Below are positions 1 through 11,576 of a stretch of 64,000 bases of DNA, in pieces (position 1 is the first letter of the stretch; each line of letters begins with the position of its first letter). The notes beneath the pieces are model-generated. The model ran no database searches. It worked only from the letters and a program-made list of their open reading frames with translations, and was not told where the DNA came from. Source of the DNA: Pyrenopolyporus hunteri (lineage: Eukaryota > Ascomycota > Sordariomycetes > Xylariales > Hypoxylaceae); the NCBI GenBank assembly GCA_902806595.1, contig CADCXC010000006.1:124001-188000 (forward strand). Reading direction: 5' to 3'. Position numbers and translations under genes: made by a program.

Positions 1-419
1 ATATTAATGAAAGGAAAGAGGGCCAGTCCTTATTATCTGTCGTCCAATCTAGCAATCAAGCGGGCCAGCTCGATATTTCTTGTTTACCTACTTGATATGA
101 AAAGCCCCTGGTATATCATCATCAACGATGGAAGAAATAGTACGACCAGGCCCAGGTGGCATTTTTCATAAGATATTCGTGAACGTGAAGCCCTACGGCG
201 GCCCGGTCCCTTGACTTGCATGATAGACTGTTCTGTTTCCATAGCGCAAGTAGCGACTTCGAAATTACCCTGTCTACCGACGAATGCTAGGATCCAATGA
301 AGTCAGGTACGGAACCAAGCGGCCCTACATTTCATTCTAACTGCACAATTCAACATACTCCCGCACTACTCGGTATCCATGGTACACGCCAATCCTTATC
401 GACCCTGGCACCGGGCTAC
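1..419. other. Non-coding sequence downstream of the golgin gene
   Basis: About 420 bases after the golgin stop. I see no coding frame, RNA gene or repeat here; probably 3' untranslated and intergenic DNA. Confidence 0.5.
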
Positions 420-3400
420 CTATCTGCCTGGTCTTGACAGATGTTGAACGGCGGTCATCCACTTCTGTTCGTCATTACTGTACCTAGTTGTTAGCCGAGA
501 GAAGTAGCCGAGTAGAGCAGGAAGAAAATTGCTTACCGATCAAATCGCAACAGTTTCCCCAAGACCGGCACAAGTTGCGACCGGACCTTTTCGTCCTTCA
601 CCTCGAGGAATTGCAATAGAATGGTCTTAAGGTACATCATGTCTGGACCGGGGGATGCAACACCACTTGCGGCGGCGCCGTTAGTACCGCTACGAGTGGA
701 ATCAATACTAGATCTTCCGCTACTAGCGACGTTCGGTGTGCCGCTACCAACGTTGAATCTGGCCTGAATGGTCTTGAGCTCCTTGTTTGTCTTCTCGTAT
801 CGAGCCCGTGCCTCGTCTAGAAGTTTCCGCAAATCTGCCCGTTGCTTTTCTGCGTCGCGCACTTGCTGCTCCGATGCGTCTAGGGCGGATCTCAGATTAG
901 TGACCGCCGCGCGCATATCCTCCACCTCGGCCGTGGCCTTCTCCTCAATCTGCTCTAGCTCGTCGCGGCGACGTCGCCACTCCCTCTCGCGGGCCTCCAG
1001 CTCCTCTTTTTCACTCGACAGGGTCCGGACCTCGCGTTCAAGCTCGCGCACCTTACCCTTTAGCTCTTCGGACTCCCGTACGCGCCGTCGAGCGAGTGTG
1101 GATAGTTCGTCTTCGATGCGATCACGCTCCTCGACAGCTGCTTCCATCCGAGCACGCATATCTCGTACTTTCGCATCCGCTCGCTCATCGACGTCAGCCA
1201 GCATGCGGCGCATAGTCTCCCCTTCCCGCGTTCTCTCGGAGAGATGTTTTTGCACCTCTGCTAATTCCTCTTCCAGACTTTCCGCCTGACTTCGAGCCTC
1301 CTTGAGCTGAACGGACAGCTCCGCCGTCTGATCGCGCATAGAGCTAAGGAGGCCCTGGGCGTTATTATACTGTTGCGTCTTCAGCTCCATCTCCTCCCCA
1401 ATGGCAACCTTCTCTTTCTTTAATTTGGCAACTTCCTCTTCGAGTTGCTTGACCCGAGGGCGGAGGGCAGAGAGCTCCGACTGGAGAGACTCCAGCTCGC
1501 GAGCGGCCTTTTCAGCTTTCGCCGATAATTCTATCTTCTCCGCCTCAGCGCGGCGATAGTCTCTACCGGCAACACGCTTCTCATCCTCCAGCTTAGCTCG
1601 GGATGTCTTTTCAGCAGCCAATTTATCATGGAGCAATTTGATCTCGGATTCACGGTCTGACGCCAGGCGCTGGGCTCTTGCAAGCTCATTCTTCAGATCT
1701 TTCTCGCGTTTCTCAAGAGCGCGGAGCTCGCTTTGCTTAGAGGCCAGCTCTTCCTTGGTGGTTTTCAAGGTTGCAGATTCTTGGCGCAAGCTTCGAAGCT
1801 CGGGCTGGGCTTTGGTTAGGACATCGCGCAAGTCCGTGAGATCTTTGTAGCGACTCTGAGCGAGTTGCTGAGCAGCTCCCAAGTCCGATTGTAGCGTTTG
1901 GGATTTAATTTTCAACTCGTCGAACTCTGCTTTCATAGAATCGAAATCCGCTTGCAACTTAGAACTAGCTTCGGTACTTGACGCGGCGGTTGCTATCTCC
2001 TTCTCCAGCTCCACGATCCGAGATTCTAATACCGTCTTTTCGGATTCGAGACTCTTAATCCTCTTTTTCGCTTCGACGTGATCGTGGCCTATGTTGAGTA
2101 GACTTTCCTGCATATTTTCAATTTCTTCTCTGAGGTCTTCTTCGGTCTTCCTCTGCTTAGACAGACGTTCAATTTGAGTATCTTTCTGGGATATTTCATC
2201 CCTCAGATTGGCGATCTCGGCCACGAGGGCTTCCGACGCCGGACTCTCAAGGGACGGTTGAGTGGCATCCGACATCGAGCTTGCGGCGCCCGCTGCGCTC
2301 TCAGCGGAAGCACCGCCCTTCTTCTTTTTCTTGTTCTTCTTCTTAGACCCGCCCGGCGCGGGAGCCGTTATGGGAACTTGTAGCGACCCCGATGTCGCTG
2401 TCAGGCTAGGTTGTGGAACTGACCGAAGTCTTGCATTCAGCTGCTCGATCTTCTGCTCGCTTTCGGACTTTTCTTTTTTCAACGAGTCGATTTCGCTTGT
2501 GAGATCTCGCACTTTGACTTCGAGCCGAGCTTTCGCTTCCCCTAGCTTGCTCAACTCCTCCGTAAGCTCCGTATTCCTAGCACCCAAAGCCTCGGATTCG
2601 GAGGCTTGCCCCTTTATTGAGGACGATGTCTTCGATTTTTCGTCCGCGAGACTAATTTCTAAACTTTGTAGCTCCGATCGAGTCTGCTCGAGCTTTTCGG
2701 TGAGCGACTTAATCTCAGTGTTTCTGGCGTCTAGCTGTGCCTGCATCGAGACTCGGGTAGCCTCCTCATCCCGGCTTTCGCTCAGTTCTCGTGTGGCTTT
2801 TTCAAGGCTTTCTACCAATCCGGCACTATTTTCCTTGGCGACGGCTAACTCTTCTTTCAGTACGCCGATCTCAGATGTAAGCCTGGTGATCTCTTCGGTC
2901 TTAGATGCGACCTCGGCTTGAAGTTGGGGAATCTCATCGTCGTAGGAAAACATATCCTCGCTCAGGTCCTTCGGCTCGTTGACGGCGGCTGGTTTTTGCT
3001 TCGGGGAAAAGACACCAAATATCGACGACACGGGCGATTTGCTCGTAGAAGGCGAAGTGGCCTGGTTCGGCTCCTCTTCAACCTTCTTTTCCGCCGGCGT
3101 GCCTTCTAGCTTAATGTCGATCTGTGTTGGTCCTTCTTCGGCTTTGGTAGCTTTGATGACGGCGATTTCATCTCTGAGAGTGACCAGTTCCTTTTCAGCC
3201 TCCTCAAACTTCTTCTTAAAATTATCCTTTTCGGCCGAGACGCGCTTGAACTCCTCCATAATCATGTCACCCTTCAAGTTTAACTGGTTGAGATATTCGA
3301 CAAGAGCCGTCGGATCTTTGATGGTAGTCAGGGGTGTATTTTCACGTAAGGCGCGCTCAAAGGGCTCGATGGATGTGGCTCGCCCGTGGGCTATTCTGTA

Positions 3401-4044
3401 AGACCGTAGCAACTCTGTGAGATAGAATAAAGGGTTTAGCTATTATAATTGTAATCATTGCCAAGTGGTACGACAAACCTGGATAGGTGGCTTCCAGTTT
3501 CTCAAGCTTCCTGAGCTTAGTCTTTACGTGCGGTGGGAGCTCTGCCGGCGCTGTATACGGGGCATCTTTAGCCTTCTCGTCTCCCTGAACCTCAGCACGT
3601 TCTTTCGTCTCTCCATTTTGTTCGGCCGTGCTGTTTCGCTTTTCTCTACTTGCCGTTTCTTCCTCCACTGTATTCCCCGGCGGGGCTGGCCGAGCCGGGG
3701 TGGATTCGCTATCATCGTCGTCTAACACGAACGCGGCTTCGAAAACGGCCGGATCGGGATTTGCGGCGCCATCGCCATCGCCATTTGAGGTATCCTGGCT
3801 GGGCCTCTTGGCTTTTCTCTTAGCGGATGAGTTGGTGCTATTAGTTCTCGAAACTGATCGTGGGCGTTGACCGGAAGCGGAGGGGGAGCTGGTGTTGGAT
3901 CTTTGCTCCGAGAGAGCTTTCTGGCGAGCTTGCTCTTCGGCAATGCTCCGGTCAATGGCGCCTTTTATTCTCTGTAATATGACAAGATAAGTCAGGTCTC
4001 GCTCTAAGTTTCCGGTACGGGGCATGTAGGCATACGGAAAACAT
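420..4044 (-). CDS. GRIP-domain golgin (Imh1-like), 4 exons, ~1145 aa
   Basis: Golgi coiled-coil tether predicted to bind Arl1-GTP at the trans-Golgi through its C-terminal GRIP domain. Exons (read on minus): 4036-4044, 3479-3971, 3414-537 and 477-420. The first exon codes only MFS and joins to RIKGAIDRSIAEEQARQ, the usual fungal start of this family; the open frame alone would give an unlikely start at 4025. The middle of about 800 residues is almost continuous heptad coiled coil, interrupted by a Lys-rich stretch (GSKKKNKKKKKGG). The GRIP domain has the conserved Tyr in MMYLKTILLQFLEV and runs across the last intron (donor GTAAGC after ..LLRFDR), giving NDEQKWMTAVQHL and the stop at 420-422. 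All phases agree. Family assignment is firm; the exact partner is inferred from the family. Confidence 0.88.
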
Positions 4045-4960
4045 GGTGATTCGGCGAAGGCGCCCTCTTCTGGGAAACAAGCGGCGGAAGTGGGAGTGGA
4101 AGTGGAAGTTGAGTCCAGCTCGAGATCGTAGCCGTGCGCGTATTCGAGATTAAGGCGAAGACGCTAGGGTGAGCAAGGCGACGAGGCGCGGGAGCGCCGC
4201 CGGTAATGAAAGGATACTACAGCGATTCTCGACCGGTTCCGAAACTGAGGCCGAGCACCTACACATTGCTAGGTTGTCGTCCGAGGCTGAGCGCGTCGTC
4301 GGTGAATACCATGTATAGCATTACATGTTTCCTTGAAGGTTCGCGGTTTTCGCAAAGTCGAACCAATCAATTTGGTACCAGGTAGGTACGTATCCAGGTA
4401 TCTGCATCGGCAAGTTATAAATTTAGGTAAATTAATATGGTGGGCCGTCCCCCGAAAACCGAACAGTATGTCATTAGTACCTACCTGGGTACATGTACCT
4501 GGGTGGGTAGCCTGCTAAGTAAACTCCGTCCCTTCTGAAACAACGGAAATGGACACTTCATGGTTTAGTATGGCATGGCGGGCCACACTATCCATGGTGG
4601 GTCATTCATAGATACCTACCTACCTAATTGTTTTGGTAGGTACCTAGGTACCTAGGAACCCTGGTAGGAGGTAGGTAGCTTAAGCGGCCAATTGAATTTT
4701 ATTATCCAGTCTCTCTACCCTTTTATTACTTCACCTATAATGTCGTCACGTCTCTTTTGTCAGGTCGCAACATTCTCCCTACCTAATTCCACGTTGCTTG
4801 TAGGCGTCAAAACAACATAGGTAGACAAGAAGAAAAAAGAAAACATACAAAAATAAAAGCCCTGTCACCTCCATACCTCTCTATCCGCTTTCTCTACTGT
4901 ATTCTACCTCTCAGATATCAGCTCTCACCCCCTCCTTCAGACTGCTCGCCTAGCCACGCC
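4045..4960. other. Divergent promoter region, golgin / lunapark
   Basis: Shared upstream region of two divergently transcribed genes. It holds a cluster of TACCTACC / TACCTAGG repeats (about 4376-4390, 4480-4505, 4610-4680) and a CT-rich stretch (4860-4930) next to the lunapark leader, typical of fungal promoters. No coding frame is supported. Confidence 0.5.
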
Positions 4961-4978
4961 ATGGTTCCCCAACGGTAG
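4961..4978 (+). promoter_or_regulatory. Upstream ORF in lunapark leader (MVPQR)
   Basis: A five-codon ATG...TAG frame lies 21 bases before the lunapark ATG at 5000. Its ATG context (gccacgccATGg) is good, so scanning ribosomes could initiate here and lower translation of the main frame. Whether it is in the transcript depends on the start site, which is not known. Confidence 0.4.
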
Positions 4979-4999
4979 ACCTGTCTCAGTACCCTAATC

Positions 5000-6330
5000 A
5001 TGGTGTCCTTTTGGCCCTGGAAGGTTAGTTAAAAGCCGTGTTAAATCTCAGAACGGTTCCTTGTTCTTAGATCTACGGGAAGATAAATTCTAACTACGTC
5101 TGCCGTACTCTCTACCGATAGAGCGACGACTCTTCCCCGTCTTCCTTCGAGAAAACTCTCTCGACCCTTTCCAATAAGATCACGGCAACGCAAGCCCAAC
5201 TCGATCGAACACGATCCAGAGCTCGCCGCATCAAGGTGCTCTGGACTCTCTATCTCGCTTTCGCTTACCTCGTCTACGTCATCGTCTTGACCTTGGTAGT
5301 GGGATGGCCGAACCTAGGTCCGTGGGATTGGACTGGAATGGCCGGTGGTCCTGTCTTGTATGCCACCGTTCCCACGAACCCTCTGCATCACACCAGGCTT
5401 CTTACTTACTAACGGGAAACTGTACGAATCAGCATCTATCTCGTTAGAACATTTACCAACGCGTACTTTAGCTTTCGTATCGACACCCTCGAGTCCCGCC
5501 TGAAGGACCAGCAAGCCGAGCGCGCAAAGACGATTCAGAAACTGAAAGATGCCACTAAATACGACTCGACTCAAGAATTGCTTGAGAAATACGGGGGCTC
5601 TGGAGAGAAGCGAAACAGGCCCGAGAAACAGGCACTGGAAGGCGAAAACGACGACGGCCAGCATAGAAAGGGAGTCGACGAGAACGTGCGCCCGCACAGC
5701 AGTTCCGGGATTCCCGGTTCGAAGATCAATATACCTCTTCCGCCGACCGCCAATATCCAGCGATCCCCTCATGTTCCCGCTACAGGCGGCCTAGAGCCTC
5801 GCCGAACCCCCTCTCGGACGCTACACCCATATGCAGCCCCGCCGGAACAGCAGCCCACCGAAGAATTCGCCCCCAACGCCGGGCCCCTCCCGCCCTCGTA
5901 TTCTCAGTACGATGTGCGCCCAGGCACGCACCATTGGTATGACCGCATCATGGATCTAATGCTCGGGGAGGATGAGATGGCACCGAAGAATCGCATCGTG
6001 CTCATATGTCAAAATTGCCGCCTGGTGAACGGACAGGCTCCTCCGGGAACGCAGTCGCTGTCGGAGTTGGGCCGGTGGAAGTGCATGTCCTGCGGGGCAT
6101 TGAACGGAGAAATGGACGAGGGTAAAAAGATCGTTCGAGAGGTCCTTGGGTCAAATAAGTCAAAGCCCGACTCACGGGTTGAGGACCGAGATAGCGATTT
6201 ATCGAGTGATGTAGTCAAAGTCGAGAACGACAGCGAACGCGCCGGAGATACCGATGGAGAAGAGGCATTGCCCGCCGTTAAGCAGCCGAATGCGAGGCAT
6301 CGAAACAAGAGGTCTCAAATGGTCCCGTAA
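5000..6330 (+). CDS. LNP1: Lunapark, ER three-way-junction protein, 3 exons, ~385 aa
   Basis: Integral ER membrane protein that stabilises three-way junctions of tubular ER. Exons 5000-5023, 5122-5357, 5433-6330. The eight-residue first exon (MVSFWPWK) and the following SDDSSPSSFEKTL match the family start. Two membrane segments follow (VLWTLYLAFAYLVYVIVL and a second around GGPVFIYLVRTFTNAYF, which spans intron 2), then a coiled segment (RLKDQQAERAKTIQKLKD) and a long Pro/Ser-rich linker. The C-terminal zinc ribbon has two CxxC pairs: CQNC in NRIVLICQNCRLVNG and CMSC in RWKCMSCGALNGE. The tail is acidic and presumably disordered. Donors GTTAGT and GTATGC and both acceptors keep the frame. 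Confidence 0.92.
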
Positions 6331-8155
6331 TACAGACAAAGATTCAATCCCGAGCAACCCTGATACTAACGAATTCGGTATTCAATATTAATTATACCAC
6401 TAATTGAGTCCGGTCTGGGAAACCGCGGTGCTATACGTAGACACCATTGTCACCAATCGAGGTCGCCGTCGAGGCATATTGATTACCTCGGACTAATAGT
6501 GGCGCTAGGAGTTCCATTAAGGCGTCCCCCCAACGGCGTCCAGACAGTTCAGCTATTCAGAACTCACAGGGTATATCACACTATTTGAGCGTCATACACT
6601 ACTCATTCTCTGATAGGTACAATACAATACCTACCTAGGTAGGTACCTAGGTAGTCTTGGTGGAATATAAGGCATTTCAACGATCCAAGTAACATCCCGC
6701 TCAGCCCATGTAGTTCCGCCACTCCACCGCAGATCACTGTAACGAAAAGCAGCGTGAAGGCTTGACTGTGACTGCCTAGGCACCTACTAATCTTCAAGGG
6801 CAGCTAGGCGAGACCGACTTACGGTTAACCAGGTAAGTCCATGTTTTTCTCATGGCGTTTTCCTAGATTATCAACGACATCCTATGCTATTCCTTGAACT
6901 TTCCCGTCACTTAACGACAGCTTTATTGACGCCCAAGGTTGCCTAGCTACCTAGGCAGGCACCTAGGTAAATATCGGGCAGAGGCGCTCAGCTCGGTTTT
7001 CGTTCCTACATGTATTATAACTGCCTAGCTACCTACCTACCTAAGTAGGTAGGCAGCCAAGTCCCCGAGATACATACCTATATAGGTACATATACGCTCT
7101 ACTCCATGCGTAGTCCATAGAGCTCGCATCCACGATAGATCGATATGGGTTCAAGGATACCTATTTAGCACTATTTATGCATAGTATATCCGGTGAGTCC
7201 TCTAGCACAACATCCTTTAGGACTCTAAGTTGATAAAATTGCGTTCGAGTGCTTGCTTTACCTAACGTGTCTGACCCATTAGAAATTGTGAGGACAAAAG
7301 TCGGGGAGGGCCAGGAACTTCTTATTGCGACAATAGTTTTCATCCGTTAATAGCACCGGCAAAGATCGAACAATTCGGTAACGATTATAGCCATCCTAGA
7401 GCGGCAGTGGGGTTAGACGGCTCCAAGAACAAGGTAAGTACATGCCTAACGATCTAACATGCCCTCTCGCCAGTTACAATGGGGTAATACTCGGGGCCAT
7501 CGAGCCAAAATCATTCACAGCCCTATAGAAATCCAACTTATAATACGCCTGAGTACCTACATATCAGGTAGCATTACAACCCCATACTCGGTCTGGGGTT
7601 GCATAGGCTAACGACCTACGTGCGCATGGAGGTTCTATATATCGAATTCAACCACCAATGAGCAAGCACGCCCCCGTCCTATTCGGATATACTATAGTAT
7701 CGAGGGCGGGGGCCAAGCCGGAGACTGTGGTGCTAGCCTCCTCTCCTCAGTGAATCACACTGTCACCTTCTGCGTTGAGTAAAGTGGAATTCCCTAGTGC
7801 TCCTTAGTTGCGAACCCTACCGTCGTTCTTACGATGCACCTGTCTATCAATTAAACCTTTTAACAACGTACCCCTAAGACGTTGAACCGGGCAAATGCTT
7901 CTTTCTAGGAAGGTCTTGAGATGTATCTCGGCCCCAAGTCCCGTTGACATGTTCTGTTTGAGAAGGCCACTCTACCCGGTCGGGCTGTATATAAAGTTCA
8001 GCTTCGGTCGATCAGAAGGACCCCCCAAAGCATAGGGATTGTTACCGGCAACATTTCTTTAAGAGACATCCACGCTGCCTAAGCCCCTTCGTAGTGAAGA
8101 AGCCGCCTAATCTATGGTGGAAGAGGCAACTCCCTAAAGTGAAAAGAAAAAAAAA
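6331..8155. other. Intergenic region lunapark-cutinase with TACCTAGG clusters
   Basis: 1.8 kb without a supported gene. Repeat clusters with CCTA/TAGG periodicity sit at about 6625-6655, 6945-6970 and 7024-7060, the last forming a palindrome (TACCTACCTAagTAGGTAGG). The final 100 bases form the cutinase leader. Confidence 0.5.
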
Positions 8156-9035
8156 ATGAGGCTCTCGCTTTCATTTCTGTTTGCTGCGCTGGCAGCCCCT
8201 GCAGCCGCCAGTCCCTTAGTATTAGATTTCTCCGAGAGCACCGTTGCGAGGATTAAGGAACACCAGTCTGCGGGTTCGACGGCGAACGAGTTTCTGGATG
8301 GTGGGTGTAAGGACGTCATATTTATATTCGCCCGTGGCAGCACTCAAGATGGCAATATCGTTAGTTTCATCTTCTCGGGATCGTATTCGCGCAGCCATAA
8401 GCGGTCCCATTATGAAAACAGGTAGCTAACCGTCAGGCATTTTACAATAGGGCGACGACCCGGGTCCGCAGACCGTGGACCAGCTTAAGGCGGCGTTAGG
8501 CGCAAATACTGTGGCAGCTCAAGGGGTTGACTATCCGGCGCTGCTTATTGACAACCTGAGAGCAGGAGGCTGCGATCCCGAAGACGCTGACAATATGCGG
8601 GCGCTGATAACAAAGGCGGCAACCCAATGCCCATCATCGAAGCTTGTGGTGTCGGGATATAGCCAAGGGGCGGCGCTTGTTCACCGTTCGATAGAGTCCA
8701 TATCAACCAGTGTTAAAAATCAAATCTACGCCGCCGTGACCTTCGGCGACACTCAGAAGGCGCAGGTATGTATCAGGTCACCTCTTCTACTGCCCCGCTT
8801 GTGATCGGTCAAGCCTCCATACCTACCTACCTAGGTACCTACTCACAAGATTGGCTCCTGACCATAATTACTATAGGACGGAGGCCAGGTCCCAAACTTT
8901 GACGCCAGTAAGACTTTGATCTTATGCCACGACGGCGACGAAGTGTGTGAGGGCACGTTGATTATAACCGATGCTCATTTCGCGTACCACGACCTTGCTC
9001 CTGATGCCGTGGACTTTATTGTGAGCAAGGTTTGA
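8156..9035 (+). CDS. Cutinase (CE5), secreted, 3 exons, 225 aa
   Basis: Secreted serine esterase that hydrolyses ester bonds of plant cutin and related polyesters. Exons 8156-8359, 8451-8765, 8877-9035. Residues 1-19 form a signal peptide ([19 protein letters not shown]). The oxyanion/substrate motif is [11 protein letters not shown]. The catalytic triad appears complete: Ser139 in GYSQG, Asp194 in GDEVC and His207 in DAHFAY, with the 13-residue Asp-His spacing of known cutinases. Cys51-Cys128 and Cys190-Cys197 fit the two conserved disulfides. Intron 2 contains a TACCTACCTAGGTACC repeat. Length is normal for the family. Confidence 0.93.
8818..8845. repeat. TACCTACCTAGGTACCTA repeat inside cutinase intron 2
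   Basis: The dispersed 4-bp-periodic repeat seen in intergenic DNA occurs here within a 111-nt intron between coding exons. Confidence 0.8.
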
Positions 9036-9840
9036 TCCCGGTTAACCGTCAAAGTAAGGTATACCTACCTAGATACCTATTCAAGGCGGTTCTCTACGCC
9101 GCTGGTAGATGGTCCGACGCGAATATGGTTTGGCAAAAAAAAAAAAAAAAAAAAAGGGGGTTGAGATACCGTCCGACATATCTACAATTGAGCAATATAA
9201 ACCTATAATAACATGAATTCCTCAATTTAACTCATGAGTTTTCAATCGTATAGGGGTCGAGATATTGCACATACTATGTAGGTATTCATAATATTCATAA
9301 TCCATCGCGTCACCTTAGTTTCACGCACATGATATATGACAAATAGCGATAACAAATTCAGATTTAATACCGGGTAGGTATGTAGGTACCTAATTGATGA
9401 CTTGGACTTGAGCGAATCTTGAAACTATTGAATTGTATCTGTGCATAAACATCGTTTTGTGGTTGTGGTCATCCAATAGCCTCTGTAGCTCTCATCGCGT
9501 TTTCGTACTCGTGTTACCCCTCCAAGCGGGGATCAAGTAATACTCAACTTCAGAAGGGTAAGAAACACCCCTAAAAGGCAAATGTTCAATACTTGTCAAA
9601 ACAGGACTTGAACTCGAACTCGAACTATCATCTCGCGTATAAAGGTCACATTTCGTATATACAGAGGAAATTTTAAAGCAATAAAATAAGAAGACGAGAG
9701 AAAGAGAGCCTATCAGGAGTGAGCCCCTATTAGCACGGCGTTTGTACAGTAGGTATAGATTGGTGGCGGGTTACATGATGTCGTCCAGCCCAGCAAGGGT
9801 TCTAGCTAAAACATTAAAAGAAACAAAGAAAAAGACGGTG
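9036..9840. other. Intergenic, with a 21-base poly-A tract
   Basis: No gene seen. A run of 21 A (9135-9155) lies 100 bases after the cutinase stop. Further on is a short hexamer repeat (CTCGAA-type, about 9608-9628). Confidence 0.5.
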
Positions 9841-10396
9841 GGCCATTTGACCCAAACCGCCAAACCGCCAAAACTCATGGTCTCATAGTCTGATTACACA
9901 GTAGGCCCGCACTATGCGCTATACTGTATTTTTTTAGGTGCTAAATCCACTATAATTATAGGGTACTCTAGGGCATTTAGCGCTTTGTTACACTAAATCA
10001 ATTTGACCAATCAAAATATGTTTTTATACTTCACTAATTTCAAAGCTTCTAGCGCTCTATAGCTACTAAATTACAGCGCACTTTCGTAAGCTATACGTAC
10101 GTAAATAATATACTAAGCGATAGCGACTTCAAGCGCTATAAGACCTATATTTATAGTAGGGCGATTGAGCCTAAATGCCCTGTAATTATAGTGGTGTTTA
10201 TAGCGGAATACAGTGTGTGCTCACAGTGGCTACGAGATAGGAGCACTATATACGAAGGTACTATAGTAGAACGCTAAGTGCGCTGTAATTATAGTGGACT
10301 TAGCACCTAAAAAAAATACAGTATAGCGCATAGTGCGGGCCTACTGTGTAATCAGATTATGAAACCATGAGTTTTGGGTTTCGGGCATTTGGGCCA
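9841..10396. mobile_element. Non-autonomous inverted-repeat element (MITE), ~0.55 kb
   Basis: Bases 9868-9961 are repeated as an inverted copy at 10284-10377 with only a few mismatches (94-bp terminal inverted repeats). Weaker similarity continues outward to about 9841 and 10396. The arms carry TATACTGTATTTTT followed by a GCTAA..CCACTATAATTATAG block. No transposase frame is present, so the element would need help in trans. A third, inward copy of the arm motif lies at 10178-10214 in the orientation of the right arm, so the element looks nested or rearranged. The TACTGTA start next to TA suggests TA-targeting Tc1/mariner-type mobilisation, which is an inference. Confidence 0.8.
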
Positions 10397-11576
10397 GGGT
10401 AAAAAAAGAAAGAAGACACACCAATATTCATCGACATATTTCATCGACATATACCCGGTCTTGTACCTAATACTCTGGGGTAGGCCGGTCGAGGCCTTCC
10501 TACGTATATTTTAAGCAACCCTACCTGGATTTCAGCCAGCCTACAGCCGTATGCGGCATGTTCTAATGCGATTTATCACCGGATGGTGCCGTCACAGTCA
10601 ATCTAACATGTTTCCTAATCTCCACTCGTTACCACGTCAAGCTTCCCTGCTTGCTGTCAGGAGGGATTATGCTTATTCCCAACCACACGTCCGTCCTAAG
10701 CGGTACACATCTTATGCAAGATGATTCCTCAATTGGTCAGGTGAGCAAGGATTCGCTCCGCGTAGGTCTCAAAACGTGGGCTATTCTTGTCTCGCATGGT
10801 CCCGTTCACTTCGTTCTGCTGTTCAACAATTAATACCTACCGGCATCGCTCCTCCTAGTAATACTCCGTTTTGGGAGTGAGGATGATTCTGATATATTGA
10901 AGGTGAGCTCTTGCTCGTGACCCCATATCGGATGGGTCAGGCCGCTTTGCCTTACTCACTCGATGTACTTGTAACCCCAGGTTGCTAACGTATACCAAGG
11001 CATCGTTGCCGCTTGCGGTCACTACGGTCGGTCTTGAAGGCTGACGTCTAAACTCATGATTTATTCTACGCATACGCATACCTACCTTCCTGGCTACCTA
11101 CCTACCTACTTATTCGCGGGCGTATTCTGGATAGGAATGTGTTCAATATAGTAATATCCGTCCGAGCTAGCCTGAGGCCTTGGTTGATTTTCTTCCTCAG
11201 ACAACGCAATCGTCATTGGCGTTGGGTTTCATACTCTAGGCAATTTTTTGAAGGATTCCGGAGTCGATGGCGGATCCAACCCACGTCTCACATCCCATCA
11301 CTTATACAACGTGCAGTTCGTAATAATAAAAGTGCGGCTGAGCATCCGCGTCCCTTGTCACCACCTTTGACTAATACCGCTCGTCTGCTGCTCGTCGCCC
11401 AGCGAAGTCGAATTCCTCGCCAGCTTCATCTACACCCGTACTTGCTGTTGAGGAAATCCCTGTTCCCGCCATTCAATGATTCCCTTTTGCTTGAGGCATT
11501 CGTAACGATCCATGTGATGTCCGGCAAACCAGGGCCCACTAGCTTCCGGCCATCTCGCTCCGTGCCGCTATAGACC
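10397..11576. other. Intergenic and leader region before SAT4-type gene
   Basis: No gene supported. An open frame (11139-11573) ends three bases before the SAT4-type ATG, but it has no recognisable domain and biased composition; I treat it as leader or chance. TACCTACC repeats lie at 11080-11110. Confidence 0.45.

Noticed and set aside
768..2921. Long Ser/Arg-rich plus-strand frames opposite the golgin
   Set aside because: They are antisense shadows of the Glu/Lys/Arg-rich coiled-coil gene.
9605..9630. GAACTCGAACTCGAAC resembling a tRNA T-arm
   Set aside because: It is a hexamer repeat; no acceptor stem, D-arm or anticodon arm can be drawn around it.
11139..11573. 144-codon frame ending three bases before the SAT4-type gene
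   Set aside because: Arg/Leu/Pro-rich composition without a domain; more likely chance or leader sequence than an upstream gene.
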